Shown: positions 43,680 to 52,495 of the stretch, in pieces | Layout: every line of letters starts with the position of its first letter | How positions within the stretch are numbered: position 1 is the first letter of the stretch | From: JAFEDN01 sp965651935 | GTDB lineage: Bacteria; Pseudomonadota; Gammaproteobacteria; Coxiellales; Coxiellaceae | DNA: 64,000 bases | Assembly (NCBI GenBank): GCA_965651935.1 | Contig: CBFGTC010000001.1 | Span: 62,001-126,000, forward strand | Reading direction: 5' to 3' | Translations under genes and position numbers: made by a program | Notes under the pieces: model-generated | What the model was told of the DNA's origin: nothing | Databases searched by the model: none | Seen by the model: only the letters and a program-made list of their open reading frames with translations

Positions 43680-44108
43680 ATGTCTACAGATATGAGTTGT
43701 GCCTATAAGGTCAAACCGCAATGGTACCTCGTGAACGCCGAAGGTAAAACTCTAGGGCGCTTAGCCAGCGAACTGGCCTTTCGCCTGCGCGGCAAAAATA
43801 AAGCCACTTTTACCCCCCATGTGGATACAGCCGATTTTTTCGTTGTCATCAACGCTAAAGGTATTCGCACTACCGGAAAAAAACTGCAAGATAAATACTA
43901 CTATCGCCACAGCGGTCAACCTGGTCAACTAAAAGAAGAAACTTTAAACGATTTGCTAAACCGCGCTCCTGAACAAGCACTGGAACTGGCCGTGAAGGGC
44001 ATGCTCCCTAAAAATCCCTTAGGCCGTAAGGTTTTCAAAAAATTGAAAGTTTACCGGAACGGTGAGCATCCACACCTTGCCCAAAACCCCGCACCTATTG
44101 ATCTCTAA
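43680..44108 (+). CDS. rplM: 50S ribosomal protein L13
   Basis: 142 aa, the usual length of L13. AGGAATAGT precedes the ATG at 43680; an upstream GTG would add four residues. Landmarks are KPQWYLVNAEGKTLGRLAS, KYYYRHSGQPGQLK and the C-terminal KMLPKNPLGRK-like segment (GMLPKNPLGRKVFKKLKVY). First gene of the rplM-rpsI operon, with rpsI 12 bp downstream. Confidence 0.98.
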   Translation: MSTDMSCAYKVKPQWYLVNAEGKTLGRLASELAFRLRGKNKATFTPHVDTADFFVVINAKGIRTTGKKLQDKYYYRHSGQPGQLKEETLNDLLNRAPEQALELAVKGMLPKNPLGRKVFKKLKVYRNGEHPHLAQNPAPIDL

Positions 44109-44120
44109 AGAGGAAAACAT

Positions 44121-44537
44121 ATGGCAAAAGCTGAAAAATATTATTTGGGAACGGGCAGGAGAAAAAACTCTACTGCTCGCGTTTTTTTGAAATACGGCAA
44201 AGGCGATATCATTATCAATGGCCGTACTTTAGATGAATATTTTGGCCGCGAAACGGCGCGTATGGTAGTGTACCAACCCTTAGAAGCCATTAATGCCGTA
44301 GACCAATTTGATTTTCATATTACCGTAGAAGGCGGCGGCATTAGCGGTCAAGCCGGAGCGATACGCCATGGTATTACCCGGGCTTTATTGGCCTATGATG
44401 AAGAAGGGAATGGCGAGAACAACTGGAGACAAATTCTCCGCAAAGCCGGCTATGTGACACGCGACCCCCGCGCCGTAGAACGGAAAAAAGTGGGACGGCA
44501 CAAAGCGCGTAAGGGAACTCAGTTCTCTAAACGTTAA
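44121..44537 (+). CDS. rpsI: 30S ribosomal protein S9
   Basis: 138 aa with the S9 start YYLGTGRRKNSTARVFL and the conserved basic C-terminal tail ending KKVGRHKARKGTQFSKR, which reaches into the ribosomal P site. It is slightly longer than the E. coli protein (130). AGAGGAAAAC precedes the ATG. Confidence 0.98.
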   Translation: MAKAEKYYLGTGRRKNSTARVFLKYGKGDIIINGRTLDEYFGRETARMVVYQPLEAINAVDQFDFHITVEGGGISGQAGAIRHGITRALLAYDEEGNGENNWRQILRKAGYVTRDPRAVERKKVGRHKARKGTQFSKR

Positions 44538-44596
44538 TGCTGATTTGAAAAAGCTGTTCTGATATGTGGAAGCAGAGCCCTCAACAAAGTCAAACG

Positions 44597-44670
44597 TGGG
44601 GGATCGTCTAGCGGCAGGACTACGGACTCTGACTCCGTTAACCTAGGTTCGAATCCTAGTCCCCCAGCCA
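44597..44670 (+). tRNA. tRNA-Gln (anticodon CUG)
   Basis: A 74-nt cloverleaf with UGGGGGA/UCCCCCA acceptor stem, anticodon stem ACGGA/UCCGU around loop CUCUGAC, GGTTCGAATCC T-arm, and an encoded 3' CCA. It starts with U as tRNA-Gln does. It lies between rpsI and sspA. Confidence 0.96.
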
Positions 44671-44695
44671 ACAATAGGAGCGGAATTTTACTGCT

Positions 44696-45322
44696 ATGAC
44701 TATTTTAAAACGCGCCATCATGACTCTTTATTCTGGAGACATCGATATTTACAGCCACCAAGTCAGAATCGTTTTGGCTGAAAAAGGGGTCAATGTAGAT
44801 ATTATCAATGTTGATGAAAACAATCCCAGCGAGGATTTGCTAGAATTAAATCCTTATAACACCTTACCCACCTTAGTTGATCGAGAATTGGTATTATATC
44901 AAGCGCGAGTGATCATGGAATATTTAGACGAGCGCTTTCCACACCCCCCCTTATTACCGGTTTATCCTGTCGCCAGAGCCAAAAGCCGGCTTATGCTCTA
45001 CCGTATCGACCGGGATTGGTATAGTTTGTATAAAACTATTTTGGAGGGCAATGCCAAAACTGTCAAAACAGCCCGCAATGATCTTAAAGAAGGTTTATTG
45101 AGTTTGGCTCCGGTTTTTGCGGATTCGCCTTATTTTTTAAGTGAAGAATTTACTTTGGTAGATTGTTGTATTGCACCATTATTATGGCGATTGCAGAGTT
45201 TGGGTGTTGAATTTCCCAATAACGCCGCAGCAAAACCTGTCCATGAGTATATGAAACGCTTATTTAAGCGCGACTCTTTCCAAGTCAGCTTAACTGAAGC
45301 TGAAAAGGAATTAAGGGAATAA
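44696..45322 (+). CDS. sspA: stringent starvation protein A
   Basis: A glutathione-S-transferase-fold protein that binds RNA polymerase and alters transcription under stress. The 208-aa sequence has MTLYSGDIDIYSHQVRIVLAEKG, the SspA signature, and ends EAEKELRE. The start may be the ATG at 44696 or 44720; the first adds MTILKRAI. In rplM-rpsI-sspA-sspB, with a tRNA gene inserted before it. In Francisella the homologue is a virulence regulator. Confidence 0.96.
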   Translation: MTILKRAIMTLYSGDIDIYSHQVRIVLAEKGVNVDIINVDENNPSEDLLELNPYNTLPTLVDRELVLYQARVIMEYLDERFPHPPLLPVYPVARAKSRLMLYRIDRDWYSLYKTILEGNAKTVKTARNDLKEGLLSLAPVFADSPYFLSEEFTLVDCCIAPLLWRLQSLGVEFPNNAAAKPVHEYMKRLFKRDSFQVSLTEAEKELRE

Positions 45323-45323
45323 A

Positions 45324-45767
45324 ATGATGATATCCAAACGTCCTTATTTATTTAGGGCTATGTATGATTGGATTCTCGATAATAATCTCACTCCCCATAT
45401 TGTCGTGGATACCACAGTGGAAGACGTTAGCGTCCCTCCCGCTTTCGTGGAAGAGGATAGAATCACCCTCAATTTAGCTCCTGCCGCGGTGACCGGTTTT
45501 GCCATGTCTAATAGCGCCTTGGAATTTAAAGCGAGCTTTGGAGGCCGTTTATTGCATTTATATATTCCAATGGAATCTATCATCGTTATTTACGCATTGG
45601 AAAATAATCACTGTTTAGTCTTTGGCGCGAATGAAATCCACAAAGGAATCATCGTGAATATGGAAGGGGATGAGCTTCCTGAGCAATCAGGCAATGGCAA
45701 TGATGACGGGGAAGGCTCTCCACCGCAACAGCCCAAAGGTCCTCCAAAACTTAGTATCGTAAAATAG
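45324..45767 (+). CDS. sspB: ClpXP adaptor SspB
   Basis: SspB delivers ssrA-tagged proteins to ClpXP. The 147-aa protein has the SRP-like start RPYLFRAMYDWILDNNLTPH, a substrate-binding domain, and a flexible tail ending in the ClpX-binding motif PPKLSIVK. It follows sspA by one base. Its 3' end overlaps the convergent PAP2-like gene by 17 bp. Confidence 0.96.
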   Translation: MMISKRPYLFRAMYDWILDNNLTPHIVVDTTVEDVSVPPAFVEEDRITLNLAPAAVTGFAMSNSALEFKASFGGRLLHLYIPMESIIVIYALENNHCLVFGANEIHKGIIVNMEGDELPEQSGNGNDDGEGSPPQQPKGPPKLSIVK

Positions 45768-46698
45768 CAGAATCTTTATCAAAATAAGGTTGATTGAGCT
45801 TACTGATCAATCGGTTGGCCAAATAGATTGCCAAAAAAGCCACCCCCATACCGCAGAGTATATCCACAGCATAATTCCAGCCTAAAAATAACGTCGCTAC
45901 GGTGGCGATCAGATTAAAAATAAGCGCCGGGATAAATATTAATTTTCGAGTCGTCGCTAAAGTATAAACCGTAATGACCGACCATAGAACGTGAAAGGAA
46001 GGGAAAGCGATCATGCCGCCATCAAAGGTGGTTACCATCAAATATTGATGTATTTCTTTATAATTAAGCACGGTATCTAACTGAATGCGGTTAAAATGAG
46101 GGTCGCTAAAAATACTGGCGGGTCCAATGGATGGAAAAAAGTAATAGATGAAAGCGCCTAATAAATAAGCGACTAAAGAAGCAATTAAATAAAAATAAAA
46201 TCGCTTTTTTTCTTTTAATAAAAACATAATAAGAGGCATCAACAACCATTGTAGCATGACGCTATGATATGAAAACTGCAGTACTTTCAGGAGAACAGGG
46301 TGAGCATAAGTCCAATCCATTAGTCTGGTTTCTTTAATATGCAAAACTTGGTCGGCAGTGCCTAAATAAGCATCAATGGTGGGAAAAGGGGTATATTGAA
46401 CACCATTTAATAAGAATAAAAAAGCGCAAAAAGACAGAAAATAAAAGCAATAGCTTTTTAACAGAAAACTTACATCGGATTTGATTTTAAGCCAAGATGG
46501 AACAAAATAGATTATCGCCAGAGCAAGTGGGGCTAGCCACATCCATTTTAAAGATAAATAATGATCACCTTTGTATTGAAAGGTCACTGCATTCAGCAGC
46601 ATAAATAGGAGACCAGAAAAAACTAAGGCAGCTTCCATATTTAATGTAAGAATATCTTCCCTCTCCAAATAATTTTTTTTTGGTATTAAACAGTTCAT
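45751..46698 (-). CDS. PAP2-like membrane protein (IPC-synthase/phosphatase type), boxed
   Basis: 315 aa from the ATG at 46698 (a TTG 12 bases upstream is the only longer option). About six membrane helices are visible. The PAP2 motif 2 is FPSFHV, and motif 3, normally H-x3-D, reads GWNYAVDILCG, so Asn replaces the first His while Asp is kept. The AFPSFHVLW arrangement resembles inositol-phosphorylceramide synthase and related PAP2 enzymes that move phosphate head groups on lipids. The altered motif 3 makes activity uncertain. The promoter carries a PmrA-type box; in enterics PmrA controls lipid A modification, in Legionella effectors. Either would fit. Confidence 0.85.
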   Translation of the reverse strand: MNCLIPKKNYLEREDILTLNMEAALVFSGLLFMLLNAVTFQYKGDHYLSLKWMWLAPLALAIIYFVPSWLKIKSDVSFLLKSYCFYFLSFCAFLFLLNGVQYTPFPTIDAYLGTADQVLHIKETRLMDWTYAHPVLLKVLQFSYHSVMLQWLLMPLIMFLLKEKKRFYFYLIASLVAYLLGAFIYYFFPSIGPASIFSDPHFNRIQLDTVLNYKEIHQYLMVTTFDGGMIAFPSFHVLWSVITVYTLATTRKLIFIPALIFNLIATVATLFLGWNYAVDILCGMGVAFLAIYLANRLISKLNQPYFDKDSAILRY

Positions 46699-46727
46699 CT
46701 TTATCAACAACCCATTTTTAGACTCAT

Positions 46728-46760
46728 AGTTTAATATTTTCAGGTTAAGAAATTATTAAA
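46728..46760 (-). promoter_or_regulatory. PmrA-type box plus -10 upstream of the PAP2-like gene
   Basis: Minus strand TTTAAT-AATTT-CTTAAC (46760-46744), one mismatch (last base), then 10 bp, then TAAACT (46733-46728). The leader to 46698 would be about 23 nt. The -10 hexamer equals that of the 1725-aa gene. Confidence 0.55.
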
Positions 46761-46882
46761 CTTTCGACGAAACGGCATAATAGTACAGCCTTTCTGAATT
46801 TTTGCTGCATAATATCCGTTCGCACTCGCGCTCCCTACCACTACGGTATTGCCGGTAATTATTTTGCATGTCAAGTTAAAAC

Positions 46883-47371
46883 ATGACAAAAACAATATTG
46901 GGTATAAGCCTTTTGATGCTTTTGGGATGCACTGCTCCAAACTATCAATCCGTTACTCATGTTCATGTTAGTTTAGCATTGGCATATTTACAACAAGGGG
47001 AGTTTGAAAAAGCAAGAAAGATACTCAACTCTCTTTTACTCACCCATTCTGGAGACTCACCACTTTGGGGGGCCATAGCTTATTTGGAAGAGCAAAGCGG
47101 TAATATCACTCTTGCCGCCAAGGCTTATCGACGCGCAATTGCACTCAGTCCCAGCGTAGGTGAAAATCACAACAATTACGGAGTTTTTTTATGCCGCCAT
47201 CATCAGCCTAAAGTAGGCTTGCAAGAAATTTTAACAGCGATCCATCAACCATCCTACATCTACCTTGCTTCAGCATATGAAAACGCCGCCTTATGCGCCC
47301 AAAAGATACCTGACTATAAAGCCGCCAGATCATATCATCAAGCTGCTCTTAACAATACAGGGAGGAATTAA
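46883..47371 (+). CDS. PilW/PilF-like TPR lipoprotein
   Basis: 162 aa: signal peptide MTKTILGISLLMLLGC with lipobox LLGC (C16), then tetratricopeptide repeats (SLALAYLQQGEFEKARKIL; PLWGAIAYLEEQSGNITLAAKAYRRAIAL; NNYGVFLC). The layout and NNYGVFLC match PilW/PilF, the outer-membrane pilotin for the type IV pilus secretin. It is shorter than most PilW proteins (about 250), ending after the third or fourth repeat. No other pil gene is adjacent, but a prepilin-like gene starts at 63886. Confidence 0.82.
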   Translation: MTKTILGISLLMLLGCTAPNYQSVTHVHVSLALAYLQQGEFEKARKILNSLLLTHSGDSPLWGAIAYLEEQSGNITLAAKAYRRAIALSPSVGENHNNYGVFLCRHHQPKVGLQEILTAIHQPSYIYLASAYENAALCAQKIPDYKAARSYHQAALNNTGRN

Positions 47372-47452
47372 AAAATTTTAAAAATGGCGCCATCAACAAC
47401 GATGAGAAAAAGCGATTTTATGGACAGTCTTGGATGAAGTAGGATTGCAAGA

Positions 47453-47529
47453 TGGTGGCTATGGGTGGGTTCGAACCACCGACATCAGCATTATGAATGC
47501 TGCGCTCTAACCAACTGAGCTACATAGCC
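47453..47529 (-). tRNA. tRNA-Met (elongator, anticodon CAU)
   Basis: A 77-nt cloverleaf: acceptor GGCUAUG/CAUAGCC, D-arm AGCUCAGUUGGUUAGAGC, anticodon stem CAGCA/UGCUG around UUCAUAA, T-arm GGUGG/CCACC, and an encoded CCA. It pairs fully at the top of the acceptor stem, unlike initiator tRNA, so it is the elongator. Confidence 0.95.
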
Positions 47530-47591
47530 ATCATAAGCTAAATAATGCAATTTTACCTGAAAGTTGTCAAGAATAAACCCACAAATCATTT

Positions 47592-48494
47592 TTATGAAAC
47601 TTTCAGGTGTATTTGTGAGCGCAGCCAAGAATGGGCCGGGTCGGAAGTTAATGATTTGGGCCAGGCCATGAGTATCTCTAAAGGTTCTGTCGCAAAGGGT
47701 AATTCTTGTATAGCAAGCCCCAAGGGCGTCGCCAACGCTTCTGCCAAATGACGCATCGAGGTCATTAAATAATCAGTATGGCGTAGTAAATGAAAGGCGG
47801 TCACCATATGGGGAGTAGCTTGAGCCACCTGACGTTTAACCCCTAACTGTTGCAAAGCTTTATCGACTCGCCCTAATACCGGTAAGGAATGCAAATTAAT
47901 GGCAAGATGTTTTGCTTGTAAAAAACGGGTTAAGGTTAATTTTTTTTTCATTAAAGGGTGATCTTTACGCGCCACGCACACCTGCGTTTCAGAAAGTAAA
48001 CACTGCGTCTGTAACGGCGTTGTAGTTTCAAATAAAACGCCAACAGCCAGGTCCAGCCGTTCGGATTCAAAAACCGAATGATGGTCTAATAAATTCAAAT
48101 TGATTATTTTTAGCGATATTCCAGGCGCTTTGGCAGCTAAGATAGACATCAACCGCGGCAGAACTAAAAATTCACTATAATCGGTCATGCCAATACGAAA
48201 AGTTTGAACCGCTGTCCCAGGATCAAAAACGGGCGTTTGATAAACTATTTTTTTAATTTCTTCTAAAATTTTATGTAAACGCGGCTGCAACTCTAAAGCG
48301 CGGCGAGTAGGCGTCATGACTTGCCCGTCACGGACTAAAATATCGTCTTTTAGTAATTCCCGTAATTGGGATAAAGCGATACTCATGGCCGATTGGCTCA
48401 GGTGCAATTTATTGGCCGCTCGCGTAACATGCTGTTCGGCCAAAAGCGCATCTAGCGCCACTAATAAATTAAGATTAATTTTTTCTAAATTCAT
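47592..48494 (-). CDS. LysR-family regulator next to an MFS exporter
   Basis: 300 aa. The N-terminal HTH (LVALDALLAEQHVTRAANKLHLSQSAMSIALSQLRELL) is of the NodD-like LysR branch. The C-terminal substrate domain follows (TFRIGMTDYSEFLVLPRLM). It is transcribed away from the Bcr/CflA-type transporter with a 69-bp intergenic gap, the usual arrangement for a regulator of its neighbour. Confidence 0.93.
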   Translation of the reverse strand: MNLEKINLNLLVALDALLAEQHVTRAANKLHLSQSAMSIALSQLRELLKDDILVRDGQVMTPTRRALELQPRLHKILEEIKKIVYQTPVFDPGTAVQTFRIGMTDYSEFLVLPRLMSILAAKAPGISLKIINLNLLDHHSVFESERLDLAVGVLFETTTPLQTQCLLSETQVCVARKDHPLMKKKLTLTRFLQAKHLAINLHSLPVLGRVDKALQQLGVKRQVAQATPHMVTAFHLLRHTDYLMTSMRHLAEALATPLGLAIQELPFATEPLEILMAWPKSLTSDPAHSWLRSQIHLKVS

Positions 48495-48563
48495 TTTTTT
48501 AATGATAACTATATAAATAATTAATTTTACTAATTTATACTAAAATAATACTATTTACCAGAC

Positions 48564-49784
48564 ATGAAAATAATAAATGAAAAAATTTGGATAGGTATGT
48601 TAGTAGCCCTCATTACTACTTTAGGGTTAATGGCTACCGACATCTATGCTCCAGCCATGCCGGCAGTCACTCAAGATTTGCTTACTTCAGCAAATATCGT
48701 GCAATTGACAGTCACGTTTTTTTTGATCGCAGCCGGCTTATCTCAACTCATCTACGGCCCCGTTTCCGATCATTTTGGCCGCCGGCCTATATTAATTTTT
48801 GGACTGGGCGTTTATTTAATCGGATCATTATTGTGCACCATCGCCACCCATATCCCCTTATTATTATTGGGTAGATTTATTCAAGGAATGGGAGTCGGTG
48901 CAATCATGGCTTTAAACCGAGTGATCGTGCGCGATAGCTTTTCAGGAACCCAATTAATTAAAGCTATTTCCTATATAGGAGCGGTTATTGCCATAGCTCC
49001 GGCCGTTGCCCCCGCTCTTGGCGGATTTATTGAAATTCATTTAGGATGGCGCTGGATCTTTGGATTTTTACTCGTTTATGGTTTTGGGCTTTCTACTTTA
49101 GCGTGGTTCACCCTTCCCGAAACGCACCACAAACGCCCCTCTCATCCCCTCTCATTAACCCGAGTCATGCTCAATTACGTTATTATCCTAAAAAACAGCC
49201 AATTTTGGGCCAATGTCATTTGTTCAGGATTGGCTTTTGCGGCCATGATCACCTGCGCAACCATAAATCCTTTTTTATTAGAAAACGGATTAGGGATGTC
49301 CGCCGCAACATATGGTCTCTGGGCCATGATTAGCGCAGTGGGATTTTTCCTCGGCATGATATCCAATGCCCATATAATAGGCCGATTGGGCATTGAAGGC
49401 ACTCTTCGCGTGGGCAATAGCATAATCTTAGCCATGGGCTTCGTTTTTATCATCATGGGTTACCTGCACCTCATCAATATCGCAACGGTTATTATACCGA
49501 CGATAGGGATTGAATTCGGCATTGCTTTGGTATTTCCCAATGCTTTTATGGGGGCCATTACCCCCTTCCCTCAAATGACTGGAGCAGCAGGCGCTATATA
49601 CGGATGCCTGCAAGTCGCCATTACCTTCGCTTGCAGTATTATTGTCGCGTTATTGAATGAATCCTCCCAATTGCCAATGGGAGTATTATTGTTAACCATT
49701 GGTTTTTTGGGATTAGTGATTTACTCCCTACTAAAAAAACCTCATTGGGAACCGGCAGTGGCGTCTCCCTCAAATATTGAATAA
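48564..49784 (+). CDS. MFS drug exporter of the Bcr/CflA family
   Basis: 406 aa with 12 predicted membrane helices. TDIYAPAMPAV near the start, LIYGPVSDHFGRRPI (loop 2-3 signature) and NRVIVRDSFSG in loop 4 are typical of the Bcr/CflA branch, which exports bicyclomycin, chloramphenicol or sulfonamides, and in some cases cysteine or purines. Likely controlled by the divergent LysR protein. The next 730 bp hold only a decayed gene. Confidence 0.94.
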   Translation: MKIINEKIWIGMLVALITTLGLMATDIYAPAMPAVTQDLLTSANIVQLTVTFFLIAAGLSQLIYGPVSDHFGRRPILIFGLGVYLIGSLLCTIATHIPLLLLGRFIQGMGVGAIMALNRVIVRDSFSGTQLIKAISYIGAVIAIAPAVAPALGGFIEIHLGWRWIFGFLLVYGFGLSTLAWFTLPETHHKRPSHPLSLTRVMLNYVIILKNSQFWANVICSGLAFAAMITCATINPFLLENGLGMSAATYGLWAMISAVGFFLGMISNAHIIGRLGIEGTLRVGNSIILAMGFVFIIMGYLHLINIATVIIPTIGIEFGIALVFPNAFMGAITPFPQMTGAAGAIYGCLQVAITFACSIIVALLNESSQLPMGVLLLTIGFLGLVIYSLLKKPHWEPAVASPSNIE

Positions 49785-49893
49785 AATTTTTTTTACCGCA
49801 TTCAAAAAGACTCTCATGAGTTGCAGTTGACACACACCAGCGATAGTAATCTATCACGAGCTACCCGCAACTCAAGAGGTAAGGTTGAGTTTT

Positions 49894-50467
49894 TATGCTT
49901 AAATTTGCAACAGAGAACATTGCAAAAAAGACTGGTCAGATAGTATTTAAAAAACATTTAATTTTTTACCAGTAAAAAACACGGAAGTTTTTCATGCCGT
50001 CTATTTTATCGAACAATCATTTCAGTGTTATGAGCGCTGCAAAGATACACGAAATTGGTTACGGATTTTTTTAAAGAAACGGATATTACCACTTTGGGGT
50101 TTTGAACCATCAACCCCTGCTTAATCAATTTAAGCAATTTTTCCATCAAAAAGCCAAAATACTCATCAAAGGATCATCTCGACATTCCCTCTTTTTACCT
50201 AATGCAAAACTACCAACGATCAACTGAAATGACACCGACAATATATTTATTGAAGCTAATAAAAATCCGCGTCTATTTCTTTTTAAAAATAAAGAAATAG
50301 ACTGTTTAAGAAATTTATCTTTAGGCCATAGCAGGAAAAGCACGGGTCAAATTATGAAGATTTCGCCACGAACCGTGGAATATCATTTGAATAACAATAA
50401 AGATAAAACTCAAATTAAGACTAAACAAGAATTGCTCGTTCTTTGGAATAGTATTTATCGCGATTGA
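49894..50467 (+). pseudogene. decayed LuxR-type transcriptional regulator
   Basis: Within an otherwise gene-free 740-bp gap the translation still shows a LuxR-type C-terminal helix-turn-helix: KEIDCLRNLSLGHSRKSTG followed by QIMKISPRTVEYHLNN and KTKQELL, ending at TGA 50465-50467. An in-frame TGA at 50225-50227 separates it from LLNQFKQFFHQKAKILIKG upstream. Further stops and at least one frame change break the N-terminal half (for example VYFIEQSFQCYERC is in another frame). SPRTVEYHL is the diagnostic piece. The family resembles the small LuxR regulators common in Legionellaceae. The start coordinate is approximate. Confidence 0.7.
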
Positions 50468-50525
50468 AACTCACGGTAACTTCGGGATTTTGGCGAAGAG
50501 AAAACTTCAGAATTGCTTGGTTGGC

Positions 50526-51620
50526 TTAGACATTAAAGCGGAATAGAATGATATCGCCATCTTGGACGAGATATTCTTTTCCTTCTAAGCGCCATTTTCC
50601 TGCGTCTTTAGCGCCTTGTTCGCCTCGATAGGAAATGTAATCATTAAAACTAATCACTTCCGCACGAATAAAACCCTTTTCAAAATCACTATGGATGACA
50701 CCAGCAGCTTGAGGCGCTTTAGATCCTTTGGCGATGGTCCAGGCTCTGGCTTCTTTGGGTCCGACGGTGAAATAGGTTTGTAAACCTAAAAGTTGATATC
50801 CGGCGCGAATCAAACGATTTAAACCAGGCTCTTTTAAACCAACGCTTTCTAAAAATTCTTTTTGCTCCGCTTCCGCCAATTCCACAATTTCAGCTTCTAA
50901 AGCAGCACAAATGGCAACAACTTCACTATGAGTTTCTTTAGCGTAGGCTTGTACTTTAGAAAGCAGAGGATTATTTTGGAAACCGCTTTCATCTACATTG
51001 GCTACATATAAAACTGGCTTTAAGGTAATCAGTTGCAGCGGATCTAATATCGCCAGATCGTTTTCATCCCAACTTAAACTTCGCGCTGGCTTGCCCTGAT
51101 CGAGTTGAGCTCTGAGTTTTTCAAGCACTTCGATGTGGTGCTTAGCAGCTTTGTCCAATCCCCGCTTGGCTTCTTTGCTGACTTTTTGCCAGGCCTTTTC
51201 CACTGTCGCGAGATCAGCTAAAGCCAACTCCGTGTCTATCACTTCAATGTCCGTCATGGGGTCGACCTTACCAGCGACATGCACCACATCATCGTTGATG
51301 AAACAGCGCACGACGTGTGCGATTGCTTGAGTTTCGCGGATATGCGCCAAAAATTGATTCCCTAAACCTTCACCCTTTGCCGCGCCAGCCACCAGTCCTG
51401 CAATATCCACAAATTTCATGGTCGCCGGGATGATTTGTTTGGAATGCGCTATCTCTGCTATCTGATAGAGCCGCTCATCCGGAACGGGAACAATACCCAC
51501 ATTAGGCTCAATGGTACAAAACGGATAATTAGCCGCCTCAATACCTGCCTTAGTTAAAGCATTAAATAAGGTTGATTTGCCTACGTTGGGCAAACCGACA
51601 ATGCCGCATTTAAATCCCAT
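50526..51620 (-). CDS. ychF: redox-regulated ATPase YchF (OLA1)
   Basis: 364 aa, the family's length. G1 motif GLPNVGKSTLFN, the Obg-like NYPFCTIEPNVGIVPVPD, DIAGLV, the switched NVDE (specificity for ATP), and a C-terminal TGS domain. YchF binds the ribosome and affects stress responses. It follows pth by 5 bp, the standard rplY-pth-ychF order. Confidence 0.97.
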   Translation of the reverse strand: MGFKCGIVGLPNVGKSTLFNALTKAGIEAANYPFCTIEPNVGIVPVPDERLYQIAEIAHSKQIIPATMKFVDIAGLVAGAAKGEGLGNQFLAHIRETQAIAHVVRCFINDDVVHVAGKVDPMTDIEVIDTELALADLATVEKAWQKVSKEAKRGLDKAAKHHIEVLEKLRAQLDQGKPARSLSWDENDLAILDPLQLITLKPVLYVANVDESGFQNNPLLSKVQAYAKETHSEVVAICAALEAEIVELAEAEQKEFLESVGLKEPGLNRLIRAGYQLLGLQTYFTVGPKEARAWTIAKGSKAPQAAGVIHSDFEKGFIRAEVISFNDYISYRGEQGAKDAGKWRLEGKEYLVQDGDIILFRFNV

Positions 51621-51625
51621 ATGTT

Positions 51626-52204
51626 CTAAACTTTATCACTTTGATGAAGATAACGAAAGGCGCGATCAATTTCTCCGGATAATAAATCCGGAATAATGGC
51701 AAGCGCTTCGTTGATCGCTTGGTTAATTCTTTCTCTTTCATGAACCGAAGGCTCTCCTAACACATAAGGAGTGACTTGATCACGATGCCCAGGGTGGCCA
51801 ATACCAATGCGCAAACGATAAAAAGCGTCTCCCATTCGTTGAATGACATCCCGTAAGCCATTATGGCCGCCATGTCCTCCGCCGGATTTTAAGCGGATGG
51901 CACCCGCCGGGAAGTCTAGTTCATCATGTGCTATTAACATTTCTTCCACCGGTATTTTATAAAAATGCGCAATAGCTTGCACAGCTCGGCCACTTTCATT
52001 CATAAATGTGTTCGGGATGAAAAGCCAACTTGAGTTTTCACCTACGTTCCACAGTGCTACTTGCCCAGAAAACTTATTTTCCGTTTTTAAAATTACATTT
52101 TCTTGTTTTGCTAAGGCATGGAGTAACCAAGCGCCTACGTTGTGGCGAGTTCGAGCATATTTAACGCCTGGGTTTCCCAAGCCGATTATTAAACGTATGG
52201 CCAA
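51626..52204 (-). CDS. pth: peptidyl-tRNA hydrolase
   Basis: Recycles peptidyl-tRNAs that drop off ribosomes. The 192-aa protein starts AIRLIIGLGNPGVKYARTRHNVG with catalytic His in the RHNVG motif; the lid reads GHGGHNGLRDV. The start codon is TTG at 52204: GAGGT lies five bases upstream and the next residues match the family N-terminus, so no ATG choice fits better. Confidence 0.97.
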   Translation of the reverse strand: MAIRLIIGLGNPGVKYARTRHNVGAWLLHALAKQENVILKTENKFSGQVALWNVGENSSWLFIPNTFMNESGRAVQAIAHFYKIPVEEMLIAHDELDFPAGAIRLKSGGGHGGHNGLRDVIQRMGDAFYRLRIGIGHPGHRDQVTPYVLGEPSVHERERINQAINEALAIIPDLLSGEIDRAFRYLHQSDKV

Positions 52205-52495
52205 TTACTACCTCACGAAAAAAGGTATGTTCAGCAAGCCTAGTCAAGTGGCGCCGATGATGCAGCGATTCCTGCCTTGATATCCTGCCTGCACATTGGC
52301 AAAGCATTTGCTCGAATTTCAGGGACGAATCGCGGTCTTCTCTCTTTTCGAATTCAATATCACGTAAAGTTAATTCCCGCTGAAGAGAAATTGCCAGCCT
52401 TCTCCTAAATTTTGGGCTACTAAAAATCTCGACGAGGAGAAACACCAGCTCTGCTCGGTTTTCCTTTCGATGCGCCTTTTCCATCGCATTAAAAG
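52205..52495. other. intergenic region between rplY and pth
   Basis: About 290 bp, unusually long for this pair. A minus-strand frame (52161-52484, 107 codons) crosses it but is arginine-rich, overlaps the start of pth and resembles no family, so I do not call it. No TTAA box or hairpin stands out. It could be remnants of an inserted gene. Confidence 0.4.

Noticed and set aside
52161..52484. 107-codon minus-strand frame between rplY and pth
   Set aside because: Arginine-rich and without family resemblance; overlaps the pth start, which has its own good ribosome binding site.
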